Positions 9,111 through 18,476 of a stretch of DNA of 64,000 bases are shown one piece after another. The first letter of the stretch is position 1. Every line of letters starts with the position of its first letter. Origin of the DNA: Thiothrix eikelboomii (GTDB lineage Bacteria > Pseudomonadota > Gammaproteobacteria > Thiotrichales > Thiotrichaceae); contig NZ_FUYB01000018.1 in the NCBI RefSeq assembly GCF_900167255.1, positions 1-64,000 on the forward strand. Reading direction: 5' to 3'. The position numbers were made by a program, and so were the translations under genes. Below the pieces are notes generated by a model. It worked only from the letters and a program-made list of their open reading frames with translations, was not told where the DNA came from and ran no database searches.

Positions 9111-10091
9111 CTAGAGAGGTTCAGGGCTGCGATTGCGTTTCCAGTTTTGTAAATCAACAACTTTATCGCTGTCATCCCGTGTTTCACGTTCACCGATCGC
9201 ACTTCGATGCGCATTACCCAACAGTACAGACGGATTTCCTTCTAAAAATTCACGCATCAAGCGTAGTTTTAGGCTGTTCGGAAAACGGCTGGCGGTTTCT
9301 CGATTTTCTAAAGCCTCGGATTCTTCTTCAGTCAGCGAATTGACTAAGGCTTTCCAGCGTTGATCCAGAATCTCTTTTAGTGGCTGGCTATTGCCTTCGA
9401 GCTGGGTCTGGATGTCCTCAGGTAAGGACTCGAGATAAGCATCCAGATTTTCAAACGCTTCCTCATGTTGGGCTTCATCAAGGGTATCTAACAAATCTTG
9501 CAGCCATTGCTTTTCAGCTTCTAAAGCAAAATGGTCATGTTGATGTGTAGGCCGACCATTTTTGATCATTTCATTAGCTTGGCCATATTTTTGCCAAAGC
9601 ATGTTTAAGCGAGGCGCATAAGTGGCTAATTCGCGCAATGGGTTTTTTAAATCTGGCTTATCTTCTGGTAAGGAGAAGATAGTTGGGGCAAGGTGTTGGC
9701 CGAGCTGACTGGCTTGATATAAAGCACTCGCGTATTGAAAAGCATCAAAAGAAAAGGTGATGATATTTTCTTCATACTCTTCCGCTTCTTCTTCAAGTTC
9801 TATATTGAGGAAGGGTTCATAATGTTCATACACTAGATCCCACAAGACGCTCCCCTCTCGGTGGCGCACAAAAATAGCGGATTCAATTTGAAAGCGGGGA
9901 TTATCCGGTGAAGCAGTCACCATCCAGTAATCGCCTGTCGTTTGGGCGCTAGCGATCAGCAGACCGATATCAATAAACTCCATCGGTACATTGAAAATTT
10001 GTGCTGGACTACTGTAATTATCTTGAACGCTTAAGTAGCTACTGGCTAATCCACCTTCCAGCACCAAAGTAATAGAAAGGCTTTGATCCAT
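9111..10091 (-). CDS. Hypothetical acidic cytoplasmic protein
   Basis: 326 residues, not recognised. There is no signal peptide or membrane helix. The middle and C-terminal parts are acidic and look helical (LEEEAEEYEE near 97, a Glu/Leu-rich segment about 190-270). It is convergent with the xrtH pair, ending 9 bp from it. In Allochromatium the dsr operon ends with dsrS, a cytoplasmic protein of unknown role, but nothing seen here lets me equate the two. Codon use is like its neighbours. The start has no strong ribosome site and could lie a little further downstream. Confidence 0.6.
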   Translation of the reverse strand: MDQSLSITLVLEGGLASSYLSVQDNYSSPAQIFNVPMEFIDIGLLIASAQTTGDYWMVTASPDNPRFQIESAIFVRHREGSVLWDLVYEHYEPFLNIELEEEAEEYEENIITFSFDAFQYASALYQASQLGQHLAPTIFSLPEDKPDLKNPLRELATYAPRLNMLWQKYGQANEMIKNGRPTHQHDHFALEAEKQWLQDLLDTLDEAQHEEAFENLDAYLESLPEDIQTQLEGNSQPLKEILDQRWKALVNSLTEEESEALENRETASRFPNSLKLRLMREFLEGNPSVLLGNAHRSAIGERETRDDSDKVVDLQNWKRNRSPEPL

Positions 10092-10274
10092 CAGCTGAGT
10101 ATATCAGGTTTGCTGCAGAGACTGGCTGGATTTTGTAAGCAGCTTATCGGCTGCGAAGTTTCTTTCGTAGTCGCTGATGAGCAAAATAGTCTATGCTTGA
10201 GACCTGATGAGGCAAGCAAATCCCTGCGCTTATCGCTAACTGATAGCTGAGTGGTTAATTAATAAGGATTTTTG

Positions 10275-11201
10275 ATGGTTAAGTGGATTATCAGTCGTGT
10301 CACTGATCTCTTAATTGCACTGTTAGTCATGACTGTGATTTTGGTGGGGGTTTTGACCCAGCCAGTGTTGAATTGGTCACAAGCTAATGAACAACAATTA
10401 CCGCTTGAGCGGAGTGCTTTGGAGCAAGAGTTACGGGCTTTATTAGCGATCCCTGTCACTTATGATACAAGCTCACGGTTTGAAGGCACGGCTCAAGAGT
10501 TGGCTAACCGTTTGTCAGCCATTGGCTCACTTGAGCAAAATGATCGTAGCGATGGCCAAAAAGTCTTACGTTTAAGAGTCGGCAATCCAGCAGCGAAAAA
10601 GCTTTATGTAGTGTTGCATTATGTGGTGACTGAAAAGCCCATTTTAGAAGTGGCTGAAACAACTCTAAGTCTGATCGAATTAGCTAAGGCGGTTAGTAAA
10701 GAAGAGGATGCCACGGCTCTACAGCTCAATTTAACCATTTTCTTACATCCAGTTGATGGTTTAGAAACGAGCTTAAACCAAGTCAGCCTTGCCCATGCCG
10801 AACAATTGCTACAGGCGAAAGCGACTGCGGATGATCCGGTATTAGTGTTTATGCCCGGCCTGCGTTTGCCTGAGGCGGCTTATATTTCTAAGCAATGGCG
10901 CTACTTTAGTTTATTAATGCCGGGTGGAGGGAATAATTTAGCTATTTTTGGTCGCTTTAACGATATAGTTTTATTGCGGCATTTTAAGAAAGCTTTATTT
11001 AAAGCAGGGTTAAATGATTTAAGTTCTATTAGTATTCCAGTCAACTTTCCAAATACGAAACCCTCTCCTCTAAAAGCCTATTGGGATAATCACTTAGCCG
11101 CGATGCTCTTGCGACCGAATATTCTATTGAAAGATAAGAATTATGAAGGGCATGTGCGATTCATTTCAGCATTCTATACTTTGGTTAAGCAGGGTTATTA
11201 A
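10275..11201 (+). CDS. Hypothetical membrane-anchored protein
   Basis: 308 residues, not recognised. An N-terminal signal anchor (LLIALLVMTVILVGVLT) is followed by a soluble, presumably periplasmic domain of about 270 residues with alternating strands and helices. The ATG at 10275 follows AAGGA; a TTG three bases earlier is less likely. It stands alone on the plus strand between the divergent hypothetical gene at 9111-10091 and a toxin remnant. It has no recognisable active-site motif. Confidence 0.6.
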   Translation: MVKWIISRVTDLLIALLVMTVILVGVLTQPVLNWSQANEQQLPLERSALEQELRALLAIPVTYDTSSRFEGTAQELANRLSAIGSLEQNDRSDGQKVLRLRVGNPAAKKLYVVLHYVVTEKPILEVAETTLSLIELAKAVSKEEDATALQLNLTIFLHPVDGLETSLNQVSLAHAEQLLQAKATADDPVLVFMPGLRLPEAAYISKQWRYFSLLMPGGGNNLAIFGRFNDIVLLRHFKKALFKAGLNDLSSISIPVNFPNTKPSPLKAYWDNHLAAMLLRPNILLKDKNYEGHVRFISAFYTLVKQGY

Positions 11202-11272
11202 GGAAACTTCTAAAAGCCTAACGTCTTGCAGTAATTAGCCTTGATCTGTCGGCATTTTGTTAAAAAATGCTG

Positions 11273-11647
11273 TTATCGTCGCTGAAATTTGCTCAACCTA
11301 TCCCTGAAGAAATCCGCATCACCTTGCAGGAGATGTATATGAATCACCCCACGTTCCGTTGCCGTCAACGCGCCATTAGCAAACTTCCCCCCAGTGATCT
11401 GCGACACTGTACCCCCCACGACGGCCGCCACCATCGTCCGCCCCACCATCGCACCAAAGCCACCAGTGCTGGGTGCTCCAAAGGCTTGTATACCACCCGC
11501 TAAATGCCCAAAGAAGCCACTCCCAAACTTGCCCCCTTGCAAGACCGAGACCACCCCTTGGGCTACACCGTGAGCAAGATAAGCACCGACTTGGTTGCCC
11601 ACTAGTTGTCTCGCAAAGTACGTACTGGCCTTTTTAGGATGGTGACC
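11273..11647 (-). pseudogene. Polymorphic-toxin/RHS-type C-terminal region shard
   Basis: The frame opens right after an in-frame TGA at 11648-11650 with no clear start. It contains YLAHGVAQGVVSVLQGGKFG and, later, GGTVSQITGGKFANGALTA. This glycine-rich pattern is typical of the pre-toxin region near the C-terminus of RHS or filamentous-haemagglutinin-like secreted toxins. The large N-terminal part is absent, and the last 30 residues do not resemble a toxin domain I know. Most likely a leftover of a toxin gene or an orphan C-terminal cassette. The rest of 11202-11741 shows nothing coding. Confidence 0.6.
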
Positions 11648-11741
11648 TCATTCTATTGAAAACTGTTCTATCTCTATGGGTAAAATTACTCTCTCTTTTG
11701 GGTAGCAGTAGGCTCGTAATCACTTAAGCTACACTGCATAA

Positions 11742-13148
11742 ATGGCAAGACTATTTATTTCTGCAGCGCATAAATCTTCTGGCAAAACTACGTTGTCGAT
11801 TGGCCTATGCGCAGCTTGGCAGCAACAAGGTTGGCAAGTTCAGCCCTTCAAAAAAGGCCCCGATTATATTGATCCTTTATGGCTAACAGCGGCGAGTCAG
11901 CGTCATTGCCATAACCTAGATTTCAATACCTCTAGCGAGCACGAGTTGCTTCATTGTGTTCAACAGTATGGACATACGGCAGACTTAAGCTTAATTGAAG
12001 CCAATAAAGGGCTTTATGATGGTCTATCCTTGGATGGCTCAGATAGTAATGCAGCCTTAGCTAAGCTCCTGCAAGCCCCTGTTATTTTAGTCATTGATAC
12101 CCGTGGTATGACACGGGGGATTGTACCTCTACTCTTGGGGCATGTGGCTTTTGATCGGGAAGTGAAGATTGCCGGGGTGATTTTCAATCGGGTCGGTGGC
12201 AGTCGGCATGCGACAAAACTACGCCAAGCCGTCGAACATTTTACCGATCTTGCGGTTTTAGGTGTGGTACAGGAATCTGCCGAACTACAGATCGAAGAGC
12301 GCCATTTAGGGTTAATGCCCAGTAACGAGCGCTTAGATGCTGAGCAACAGATTGCCAGAATGCGTGCTCTAGTCACCGATCAAGTTGATCTCGCTCAACT
12401 TATCTCGATTGCACAACAAGCACCCCAGTTACCAACAAGGATTCAGCCACCTTTATTTAAGAATAGCTTGCACAGCAGCACTAAGCTACGGATTGGTATC
12501 TGCCAAGATGCGGCCTTTGGTTTCTACTATCCGGGTGATTTAGAGGCTTTACAGCAAGCGGGTGCTGAGCTGATTACCATTAATACTTTACAGGATACCC
12601 AGTTACCCGACTTAGATGGCCTCTTCATCGGTGGTGGGTTTCCTGAAACACAGATGCAGCAACTAGCCGCGAATCGTAGTATGCGTCTATCTATCCGTGC
12701 AGCGATTGAGGCGGGTTTGCCAACTTATGCGGAATGCGGTGGTCTAATGTATTTAGCACGCAGCCTACAGTGGAATAATCAGCACGCTGAGATGGTAGGC
12801 ATTATTCCGGGTGATGCAGTCATGTATCCAAAACCACAAGGTCGCGGTTATGTGCAATTAGAAGAAACCGCCGCCATGCTTTGGCCTAACAACGGGGTAG
12901 GATCTGAATTAGTGCAAGCCCATGAGTTTCATTATTCGCGTCTCGAAAATTTAACAGTGACAGGCCAAGGGCAGTATGCGTATAAAGTAAAGCGTGGTCA
13001 GGGGATTGATGGTGAACATGATGGTTGGGTGTATAAAAATCTGCTAGCTTCGTATACTCATTTGCGTCATACCCATCGCTATCCTTGGGCACAGCGTTTT
13101 ATGGAGTTTGTGCGTAAGCAGGCTAACCAGAGGAAACAAGCCGCATGA
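11742..13148 (+). CDS. dsrN: DsrN, CobB/CbiA-type siroheme amidase
   Basis: 468 residues with a CobB/CbiA architecture: an N-terminal ATP-binding domain (AAHKSSGKTTLS, KKGPDYIDP, EANKGLYDG) and a C-terminal class-I glutamine amidotransferase-like domain with the nucleophile Cys in YAECGGLMYL. This family amidates carboxyl groups of cobyrinic acid or, in dsr clusters, siroheme for the sulfite reductase. The choice of DsrN over cobalamin synthesis rests on the next gene (dsrR, 4-bp overlap) and the absence of cobalamin genes around it. The rest of the dsr operon is not in the window. A cobyrinate a,c-diamide synthase role cannot be excluded from the sequence alone. Confidence 0.8.
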   Translation: MARLFISAAHKSSGKTTLSIGLCAAWQQQGWQVQPFKKGPDYIDPLWLTAASQRHCHNLDFNTSSEHELLHCVQQYGHTADLSLIEANKGLYDGLSLDGSDSNAALAKLLQAPVILVIDTRGMTRGIVPLLLGHVAFDREVKIAGVIFNRVGGSRHATKLRQAVEHFTDLAVLGVVQESAELQIEERHLGLMPSNERLDAEQQIARMRALVTDQVDLAQLISIAQQAPQLPTRIQPPLFKNSLHSSTKLRIGICQDAAFGFYYPGDLEALQQAGAELITINTLQDTQLPDLDGLFIGGGFPETQMQQLAANRSMRLSIRAAIEAGLPTYAECGGLMYLARSLQWNNQHAEMVGIIPGDAVMYPKPQGRGYVQLEETAAMLWPNNGVGSELVQAHEFHYSRLENLTVTGQGQYAYKVKRGQGIDGEHDGWVYKNLLASYTHLRHTHRYPWAQRFMEFVRKQANQRKQAA

Positions 13149-13456
13149 TGACGATTACCCCAGAGGCAATCACCCAAATTCAAATTTCAGCGCAGCAGTC
13201 GCAAGCACAAGGTTTGCCGTTGCGGATTGCAGCTGAGCGCAAAGCCGATGGACATTTTCACTATCAAATGGGCTTTGATGATGCTCAGCAAGTGGGCGAT
13301 GTCTTGCTTGAGCTTGACGAGGTGAGTGTGATTATTGATGCCGACTCAGCACCGTTATTACAAGGTGCTTGGTTAGATTTTGTGGATATCGAGGGGCAGA
13401 TGGAGTTTGTCTTTATGAATCCAAATGACCCACATTATCGCCCCCCACAGGCCTAG
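13145..13456 (+). CDS. dsrR: DsrR, A-type (IscA-like) protein without iron-sulfur cysteines
   Basis: 103 residues with the IscA/HesB fold pattern: an N-terminal ITPEAITQIQ, a central VIIDADSAPLLQGAWLDFVD and a C-terminal MEFVFMNPNDP. It contains no cysteine at all, whereas true A-type carriers need three. Loss of these cysteines is the known mark of DsrR, which affects dsr expression in Allochromatium rather than carrying clusters. It overlaps dsrN by 4 bp and is followed within a few bases by a sensor kinase gene. Confidence 0.82.
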   Translation: MMTITPEAITQIQISAQQSQAQGLPLRIAAERKADGHFHYQMGFDDAQQVGDVLLELDEVSVIIDADSAPLLQGAWLDFVDIEGQMEFVFMNPNDPHYRPPQA

Positions 13457-13461
13457 TTAGT

Positions 13462-15162
13462 ATGGGCAGCACCGTCGTCGAAAGCCCTAAGTCTGAATCC
13501 GTCTTTGAGCCGACTACTGGGGTTCGCCCTGTTGGTTTGCGTGCACAGTCTTTAAATAAGCAAGCGGCTAGTAATAAACCGGTTATTGCCTTTCCCTTAC
13601 GTGCTCGGGTAGCCTTAAGCTTATTACTCATGTGGTTTATCGGGATTGGTGCTTTGTATTTTTGGGTAGTGCACACCGATGCCCAAGAGCCGTGGATTCC
13701 ACCCGTGATGACCGTTTTATGGTTTATTGCGGGTGTTGGCGTGCTCACGCTCTTATATTGGATGTGGTCGGAATTCGTATTGTTTGGTACGGATCTCTCC
13801 AATTGGGCAAGAGAATTACGCAAAGGCAATTTAACCGTCCGTATGCCAACCTCACGTAGAGGTTGCCCCTCGATTCGTATTCGAGAGCAAATCAATGCCA
13901 TTACCGATGATTATCAAGCGGTTTCGCGGATGCAGCAGCAGCGTCTTAACCGTCAAGAGCAGTTTCTTGCCCAAAAAAATCATCACCTCAGTGTCCTATA
14001 TGAAGTAGCCGCTAATGTTAATCGCTCGAATACCTTAGATGATTTGCTCAAGGGGTTTTTAACCACTCTGCAAGAGGTGTTTAAAGCCGAAGCCGTTGCG
14101 GTACGTTTATTAGATGCCGAAGGGCAAATGAAGCTGGTCGGGTATGTTGGCTTAGATAATCATATTGCTCGTTTAGAATCTAGTTTGCCTCACCCTGATT
14201 GTTTATGTGGGTGGGCCGCTAGTGAGCAAGTCATTATCGCGCGGGAAGATTTACGGCAATGCGGCTTGATTATCGGTCGTCCTATGTTTAAACAGGAACG
14301 GCAGATCGAGATGCTTGCGATTCCCCTTAGTTATCGGGAGAAAGTACTCGGTGTGTATAATCTATTTGTTTCCCGTGATCAATTTGTCCGCCTTGAAGAA
14401 GAGCATGAGCTGCTAACGAGTATTGGTCAGCATTTAGGCATGGCGATTGAAAAGGCCAGCGTTGAAGAAGATGCGCGCATGCTTTCTATCATGGAAGAGC
14501 GGACACGTATGGCGCATGAGCTACATGATTCTTTGGCTCAAACCTTAGCGAGCTTACGTTTTAAAATCCGTTTATTTGATGATTCCTTGCAGCGTGGCGA
14601 CCAAAAGATTATCTGGCAAGAGCTAGAAGGTCTAGAGAAAAATATTGATGAAGCCTATGCTGAATTACGTAGCCTAATCACGCATTTTCGAGCACCCATT
14701 GACGGGAAAGGCGTGGTGCGTGCTGTTGAAAAGCTCACTGACCGCTTCAAGCTAGAGACTAATTTTGATGTATTTTTCTATCATAATTGGAATTTACAGG
14801 ATTTAGATCGTGATGTTGAGGTGGAAGTGATCCGCATTGTACAGGAGGCCTTGGCTAATGTGCGTAAGCACAGTAAAGCCAGCACAGTGCGGATACTGAT
14901 GTATAGCTCTGAAGAAGGGCGTTGTAGTATTTTGGTAGAAGATGATGGTATTGGCTTACCTGAGCCTTTACCTGCACCGAATCCCACCACCGGTGAGCAT
15001 ATTGGCATGCAAATTATGCAAGAGCGTGCAGAGAAAATTGGTGGTGAAATCCAGTTTGAAAGCGACCCAGATGAGGGTGGAACTTTAATGCAACTCAGCT
15101 TTACTGCTCCGCCTGTGCGCCAGCTTTCTGAATTAGTGGGGAAGCAAGCACATGCGAATTGA
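13462..15162 (+). CDS. NarX-like sensor histidine kinase
   Basis: 566 residues. Two membrane helices (about 53-75 and 85-105) flank only a short periplasmic loop, so sensing is probably cytoplasmic or within the membrane. A linker/HAMP-like part and coiled coil are followed by a GAF domain (about 185-325) with a cysteine cluster (HPDCLCGWAA, LRQCG) like that of NarX/NreB proteins. Then comes a HisKA_3 dimerisation helix with the phosphorylated His near 355 (MAHELHDSLAQTLASLR) and an HATPase domain (VQEALANVRKHSKAST, EDDGIGLP). It lies 5 bp after dsrR and overlaps the region before its response regulator. The signal is unknown; redox or an oxidised sulfur/nitrogen ligand is a guess. Confidence 0.85.
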   Translation: MGSTVVESPKSESVFEPTTGVRPVGLRAQSLNKQAASNKPVIAFPLRARVALSLLLMWFIGIGALYFWVVHTDAQEPWIPPVMTVLWFIAGVGVLTLLYWMWSEFVLFGTDLSNWARELRKGNLTVRMPTSRRGCPSIRIREQINAITDDYQAVSRMQQQRLNRQEQFLAQKNHHLSVLYEVAANVNRSNTLDDLLKGFLTTLQEVFKAEAVAVRLLDAEGQMKLVGYVGLDNHIARLESSLPHPDCLCGWAASEQVIIAREDLRQCGLIIGRPMFKQERQIEMLAIPLSYREKVLGVYNLFVSRDQFVRLEEEHELLTSIGQHLGMAIEKASVEEDARMLSIMEERTRMAHELHDSLAQTLASLRFKIRLFDDSLQRGDQKIIWQELEGLEKNIDEAYAELRSLITHFRAPIDGKGVVRAVEKLTDRFKLETNFDVFFYHNWNLQDLDRDVEVEVIRIVQEALANVRKHSKASTVRILMYSSEEGRCSILVEDDGIGLPEPLPAPNPTTGEHIGMQIMQERAEKIGGEIQFESDPDEGGTLMQLSFTAPPVRQLSELVGKQAHAN

Positions 15163-15187
15163 ATCAATCTGCAAAGAGGGACTGAAT

Positions 15188-15859
15188 ATGAATGAAAAAA
15201 TACTGCTGATTGATGATCACACTTTATTTCGTGCGGGTCTGCAGGATTTATTAGTACGCCGTGAAATTAATGTGATCGCCGCTGTGGGTAGTGGTGAAGA
15301 AGGTATCCGTAAAGTCGCCGAACTGAATCCAGATATTGTATTGCTGGATATGCGGATGCCGAATATGGATGGTTTGGCGGTATTACGCCAGTTACGCAAA
15401 AATCATCCGACCCTCAAAGTGATTATGCTCACGACGAGTACGAATGAAAACGATTTGGTTGAAGCCTTGCGTAGTGGTGCGCGTGGTTATTTATTAAAAG
15501 ATATTGAACCGGATCAGTTGGTTATTGCTTTGCGTGATGTGTTAGCCGGCCATACCGCCGTTGCACCCGAACTCACTCCGGTGTTGGCTCGCTTTGTCCG
15601 TGGTGAAAATGGAGATTTAAACGAAGGCAAGTCAGATAATCCTTTTTCTGAACTGACTCCGCGTGAATATGAAATTTTAACCTTGCTGGCAGAAGGTCAA
15701 AGCAATAAAGTGATTGCGCGCAATCTAGGGATTTCTGATGGCACGGTAAAACTGCATGTAAAAGCGATCTTGCGTAAGCTGAATGTCAGTTCGCGGATTA
15801 CCGCTGCTGTGATGGCGGTTGAACATGGGGTGCGCGCAAGTGCCTCAGATGGCAGCTAA
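15188..15859 (+). CDS. NarL/FixJ-family response regulator
   Basis: 223 residues: a receiver domain with phospho-acceptor D54 (DIVLLDMRMPNMDG) and acidic pocket residues in LIDDH, then a LuxR-type helix-turn-helix (LTPREYEILTLLAEGQSNK, ISDGTVKLHVKAILRKL). I chose the ATG at 15188 because GAGGGA lies six bases upstream and the receiver begins there; an in-frame ATG at 15152 would overlap the kinase's end. It is the obvious partner of the kinase before it. Confidence 0.9.
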   Translation: MNEKILLIDDHTLFRAGLQDLLVRREINVIAAVGSGEEGIRKVAELNPDIVLLDMRMPNMDGLAVLRQLRKNHPTLKVIMLTTSTNENDLVEALRSGARGYLLKDIEPDQLVIALRDVLAGHTAVAPELTPVLARFVRGENGDLNEGKSDNPFSELTPREYEILTLLAEGQSNKVIARNLGISDGTVKLHVKAILRKLNVSSRITAAVMAVEHGVRASASDGS

Positions 15860-15871
15860 CTAAGGGCTTCG

Positions 15872-16333
15872 ATGGCAAAAACCTATAAAAATCTAGTTGC
15901 GGAAGCGCTAAGCCAAATCCGTGAAATCTTTCCTTGGGATTTGCAAGATCAATTAGCTCAGCAACCGGACACTCTGGTCGTCGATATTCGTGAACCCAAC
16001 GAAGTGGCGACAGGGACGATTGCCAAAGCTTTATTGATACCACGAGGTATTCTGGAAAGCGCTTGTGAATGGGGTTATTCCGATACAGTGCCTATTTTAG
16101 TTAACGCCCGCCAGCAACCAGTCGTTTTGGTCTGTCGCTCCGGTAATCGCAGCGCTTTAGCTGCATTGACCTTACAACAGCTTGGCTATGAGCAGGTCTA
16201 TTCTCTCAAGACGGGGATTCGTGGTTGGAATGATTATGATCTGCCACTGGTGACACCCATCGGTGAACCAGTTGACGGCGAGTGGGCGGATCAATTACTC
16301 AATCCGCCAGTGCTTACGCAAGAGTCAGTTTAA
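15872..16333 (+). CDS. Rhodanese-domain sulfurtransferase
   Basis: 153 residues, single rhodanese domain: [15 protein letters not shown] and active-site loop VCRSGNRS with catalytic Cys88. It has no signal peptide, so it should handle sulfane sulfur in the cytoplasm. It begins 12 bp after the response regulator and probably shares its transcript; in a sulfur oxidiser with dsr genes it may deliver sulfur into that pathway (inference). Its stop codon overlaps the stop codon of dapD on the other strand. Confidence 0.85.
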   Translation: MAKTYKNLVAEALSQIREIFPWDLQDQLAQQPDTLVVDIREPNEVATGTIAKALLIPRGILESACEWGYSDTVPILVNARQQPVVLVCRSGNRSALAALTLQQLGYEQVYSLKTGIRGWNDYDLPLVTPIGEPVDGEWADQLLNPPVLTQESV

Positions 16334-17154
16334 ATTCCACGCAGCAATTCGTTGATACCAACCTTACTACGGGTTTTGGCATCCACGCGCTTGACAATAA
16401 CGGCACAATACAAACTGCATTTGCCATCGGCTGAAGGTAAATTACCTGAAACGACCACCGAACCGGCTGGAATCCGGCCATAAATGATTTCGTCGTTTTC
16501 ACGATCATAAATACGAGTGCTCTGACCAATATAGACTCCCATTGAAATCACAGAGCCTTCTTCAACGATAACGCCTTCAACGACTTCTGAGCGTGCACCG
16601 ATAAAGCAATTATCTTCAATAATAGTCGGAGCTGCTTGGAGTGGCTCTAATACACCACCAATGCCAACGCCGCCTGATAAATGCACATTTTTGCCGATTT
16701 GTGCACAAGAACCGACGGTAGCCCAAGTATCCACCATCGTGCCCGTATCGACATAAGCACCGATATTGACATAAGAGGGCATTAAGACAGTACCTGAAGC
16801 AATAAACGAGCCACGGCGGGCAATCGCCTGTGGGACGACTCGAATTCCACTCGCTGCAAATTCTTCGCTGCTCATATCAGCAAATTTAGACGGTACTTTG
16901 TCATAATATTGAGTACAGCCACCGGCCATCACTACATTGTCATTGATGCGGAAAGAGAGCAGGACGGCTTTCTTTAACCACTCATTGACCACCCATTGGC
17001 CTACGCCTTGGCGCTCAGCGACCCGTGCTTTACCGCTATTTAATAAGTCTAAGGTGGTGTTCACTGCATCCCGAGTGGCTGCATCCACATTTTTCGGGGT
17101 AATTTCGGCACGACGCTCAAACGCCGCTTCGATGCTAGCTTGTAAATCAGACAT
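16330..17154 (-). CDS. dapD: 2,3,4,5-tetrahydropyridine-2,6-dicarboxylate N-succinyltransferase
   Basis: 274 residues, the usual length. The product transfers succinyl from succinyl-CoA in the lysine/meso-diaminopimelate pathway in the cytoplasm. It has the N-terminal helical part ([10 protein letters not shown]) and the left-handed beta-helix with hexapeptide repeats ([40 protein letters not shown]). The ATG at 17154 follows GGAGAG; an upstream TTG would add four residues. It lies 20 bp downstream of dapC on the same strand, forming a two-gene unit. Confidence 0.95.
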   Translation of the reverse strand: MSDLQASIEAAFERRAEITPKNVDAATRDAVNTTLDLLNSGKARVAERQGVGQWVVNEWLKKAVLLSFRINDNVVMAGGCTQYYDKVPSKFADMSSEEFAASGIRVVPQAIARRGSFIASGTVLMPSYVNIGAYVDTGTMVDTWATVGSCAQIGKNVHLSGGVGIGGVLEPLQAAPTIIEDNCFIGARSEVVEGVIVEEGSVISMGVYIGQSTRIYDRENDEIIYGRIPAGSVVVSGNLPSADGKCSLYCAVIVKRVDAKTRSKVGINELLRGI

Positions 17155-17174
17155 TGATCTCTCCAAAGCAATTC

Positions 17175-18368
17175 TTACAAATTTTCAATCACATGACGGA
17201 TACGTTGTGCCGCCTCAATACACTCTGCTTGCGTAGCCACTAAAGCCATTCGCACTCGATTTTGCCCCGGATTACCGGCAGTGGTTGCTCGCGATAAATA
17301 GCTACCGGGAACAATATGCACATTCGCCCGTGCGACTAGGGTCTTGGTAAAGACCTGATCATCTATCGGGGTAGTCGGCCACAAATAAAAACCTGCATCC
17401 GGTTTTTTTACCGCCATAACGGGCGATAAAATTTCCAATACTGCCTCAAATTTCACACGGTATTGATCACGGTTAGTACGCACATGAGCCTCATCTTGCC
17501 AAGCAATAGCGCTCGCCGCTTGGAACGGTGGCGGCATGGCACAGCCATGATAAGTCCGATAGAGCAAAAACTTCGCTAAAATCTCGGCATCTCCCGCAAT
17601 AAACCCAGAACGCATCCCCGGCACATTCGAGCGCTTCGACAAACTATGAAATACCACGCAATGCTTATAGCTGCTATTCCCCATTTGAGCAGCTGCTTGT
17701 AATAAACCTACGGGAGGCTTAGTTTCATCAAAATATAACTCGGAATAGCACTCATCGGAGGCAATCACAAAATTATACTGTTGGGCCAAATTAATCAGTT
17801 TTTGTAGCTGAGCAATCGACATGACTGCACCGGTCGGATTCCCGGGGGTGCAGATATATAAGATTTGGCAACGTTGCCAAAGCTCAGCCGGTACCGCATC
17901 GAAATCGGGGATAAAGCCATGCTCTTCTGTGCAATTTAAATAAACGGGTTCAGCTCCAGCGAGTAAGGCAGCCCCTTCATAAATCTGATAGAAGGGATTC
18001 GGCATCAGTATCGCTGGCTGATGCTGGCGATCAACCACGGCTTGTGCAAAGGCAAATAAGGCTTCCCGTGTGCCATTGACAGGTAGCACTTGTTGTTCAG
18101 GGTCTAACGAACCTAGCGGCAATTGAAAGCGCTGCGTGAGCCAAGTACTAATCACTTGGCGTAAATGTGTTTCACCCTTGGTCGCAGGATAAGTAGCCAA
18201 GCCTTGTAAATGCTCAATCACGGCTTGGTGAATGAAGTCTGGCGTAGGGTGTTTCGGCTCACCAATCGCTAATGAAACGGCAGGTTGGTTCGCTGGGATC
18301 ACCTCTTTGAGAAGGTGACGGATTTTCTCGAAAGGATAAGGGTGGAGCTGATTTAAATCACTGTTCAT
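17175..18368 (-). CDS. dapC: Succinyldiaminopimelate transaminase
   Basis: 397 residues, fold type I PLP aminotransferase: [22 protein letters not shown], and [15 protein letters not shown] with the PLP lysine. It converts N-succinyl-2-amino-6-oxopimelate to N-succinyl-diaminopimelate for peptidoglycan and lysine. The neighbouring dapD, which makes its precursor, supports DapC rather than another class-I aminotransferase. Confidence 0.92.
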   Translation of the reverse strand: MNSDLNQLHPYPFEKIRHLLKEVIPANQPAVSLAIGEPKHPTPDFIHQAVIEHLQGLATYPATKGETHLRQVISTWLTQRFQLPLGSLDPEQQVLPVNGTREALFAFAQAVVDRQHQPAILMPNPFYQIYEGAALLAGAEPVYLNCTEEHGFIPDFDAVPAELWQRCQILYICTPGNPTGAVMSIAQLQKLINLAQQYNFVIASDECYSELYFDETKPPVGLLQAAAQMGNSSYKHCVVFHSLSKRSNVPGMRSGFIAGDAEILAKFLLYRTYHGCAMPPPFQAASAIAWQDEAHVRTNRDQYRVKFEAVLEILSPVMAVKKPDAGFYLWPTTPIDDQVFTKTLVARANVHIVPGSYLSRATTAGNPGQNRVRMALVATQAECIEAAQRIRHVIENL

Positions 18369-18420
18369 GCGACTGACACGGGCAGGGGTTGGCTAAAACA
18401 AGAGATTATACAGGACAGGG

Positions 18421-18452
18421 CTATAAAAAAGAAAAGCCTCCATAGAGGCTTT
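18421..18452 (-). terminator. Rho-independent terminator after the lipoprotein cytochrome gene
   Basis: AAAGCCTC (18433-18440), loop CATA, GAGGCTTT (18445-18452). On the minus strand the hairpin is followed by TTCTTTTTT. It sits 25 bp after the stop of the gene at 18477 and separates it from dapC. Confidence 0.85.
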
Positions 18453-18476
18453 CCATTGGCAGTCGGAGTAATACCT

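Noticed and set aside
11742-13456. Cobalamin biosynthesis operon
   Set aside because: Only the CobB/CbiA-type gene is present; the cysteine-free IscA-like neighbour points to dsrN-dsrR instead.
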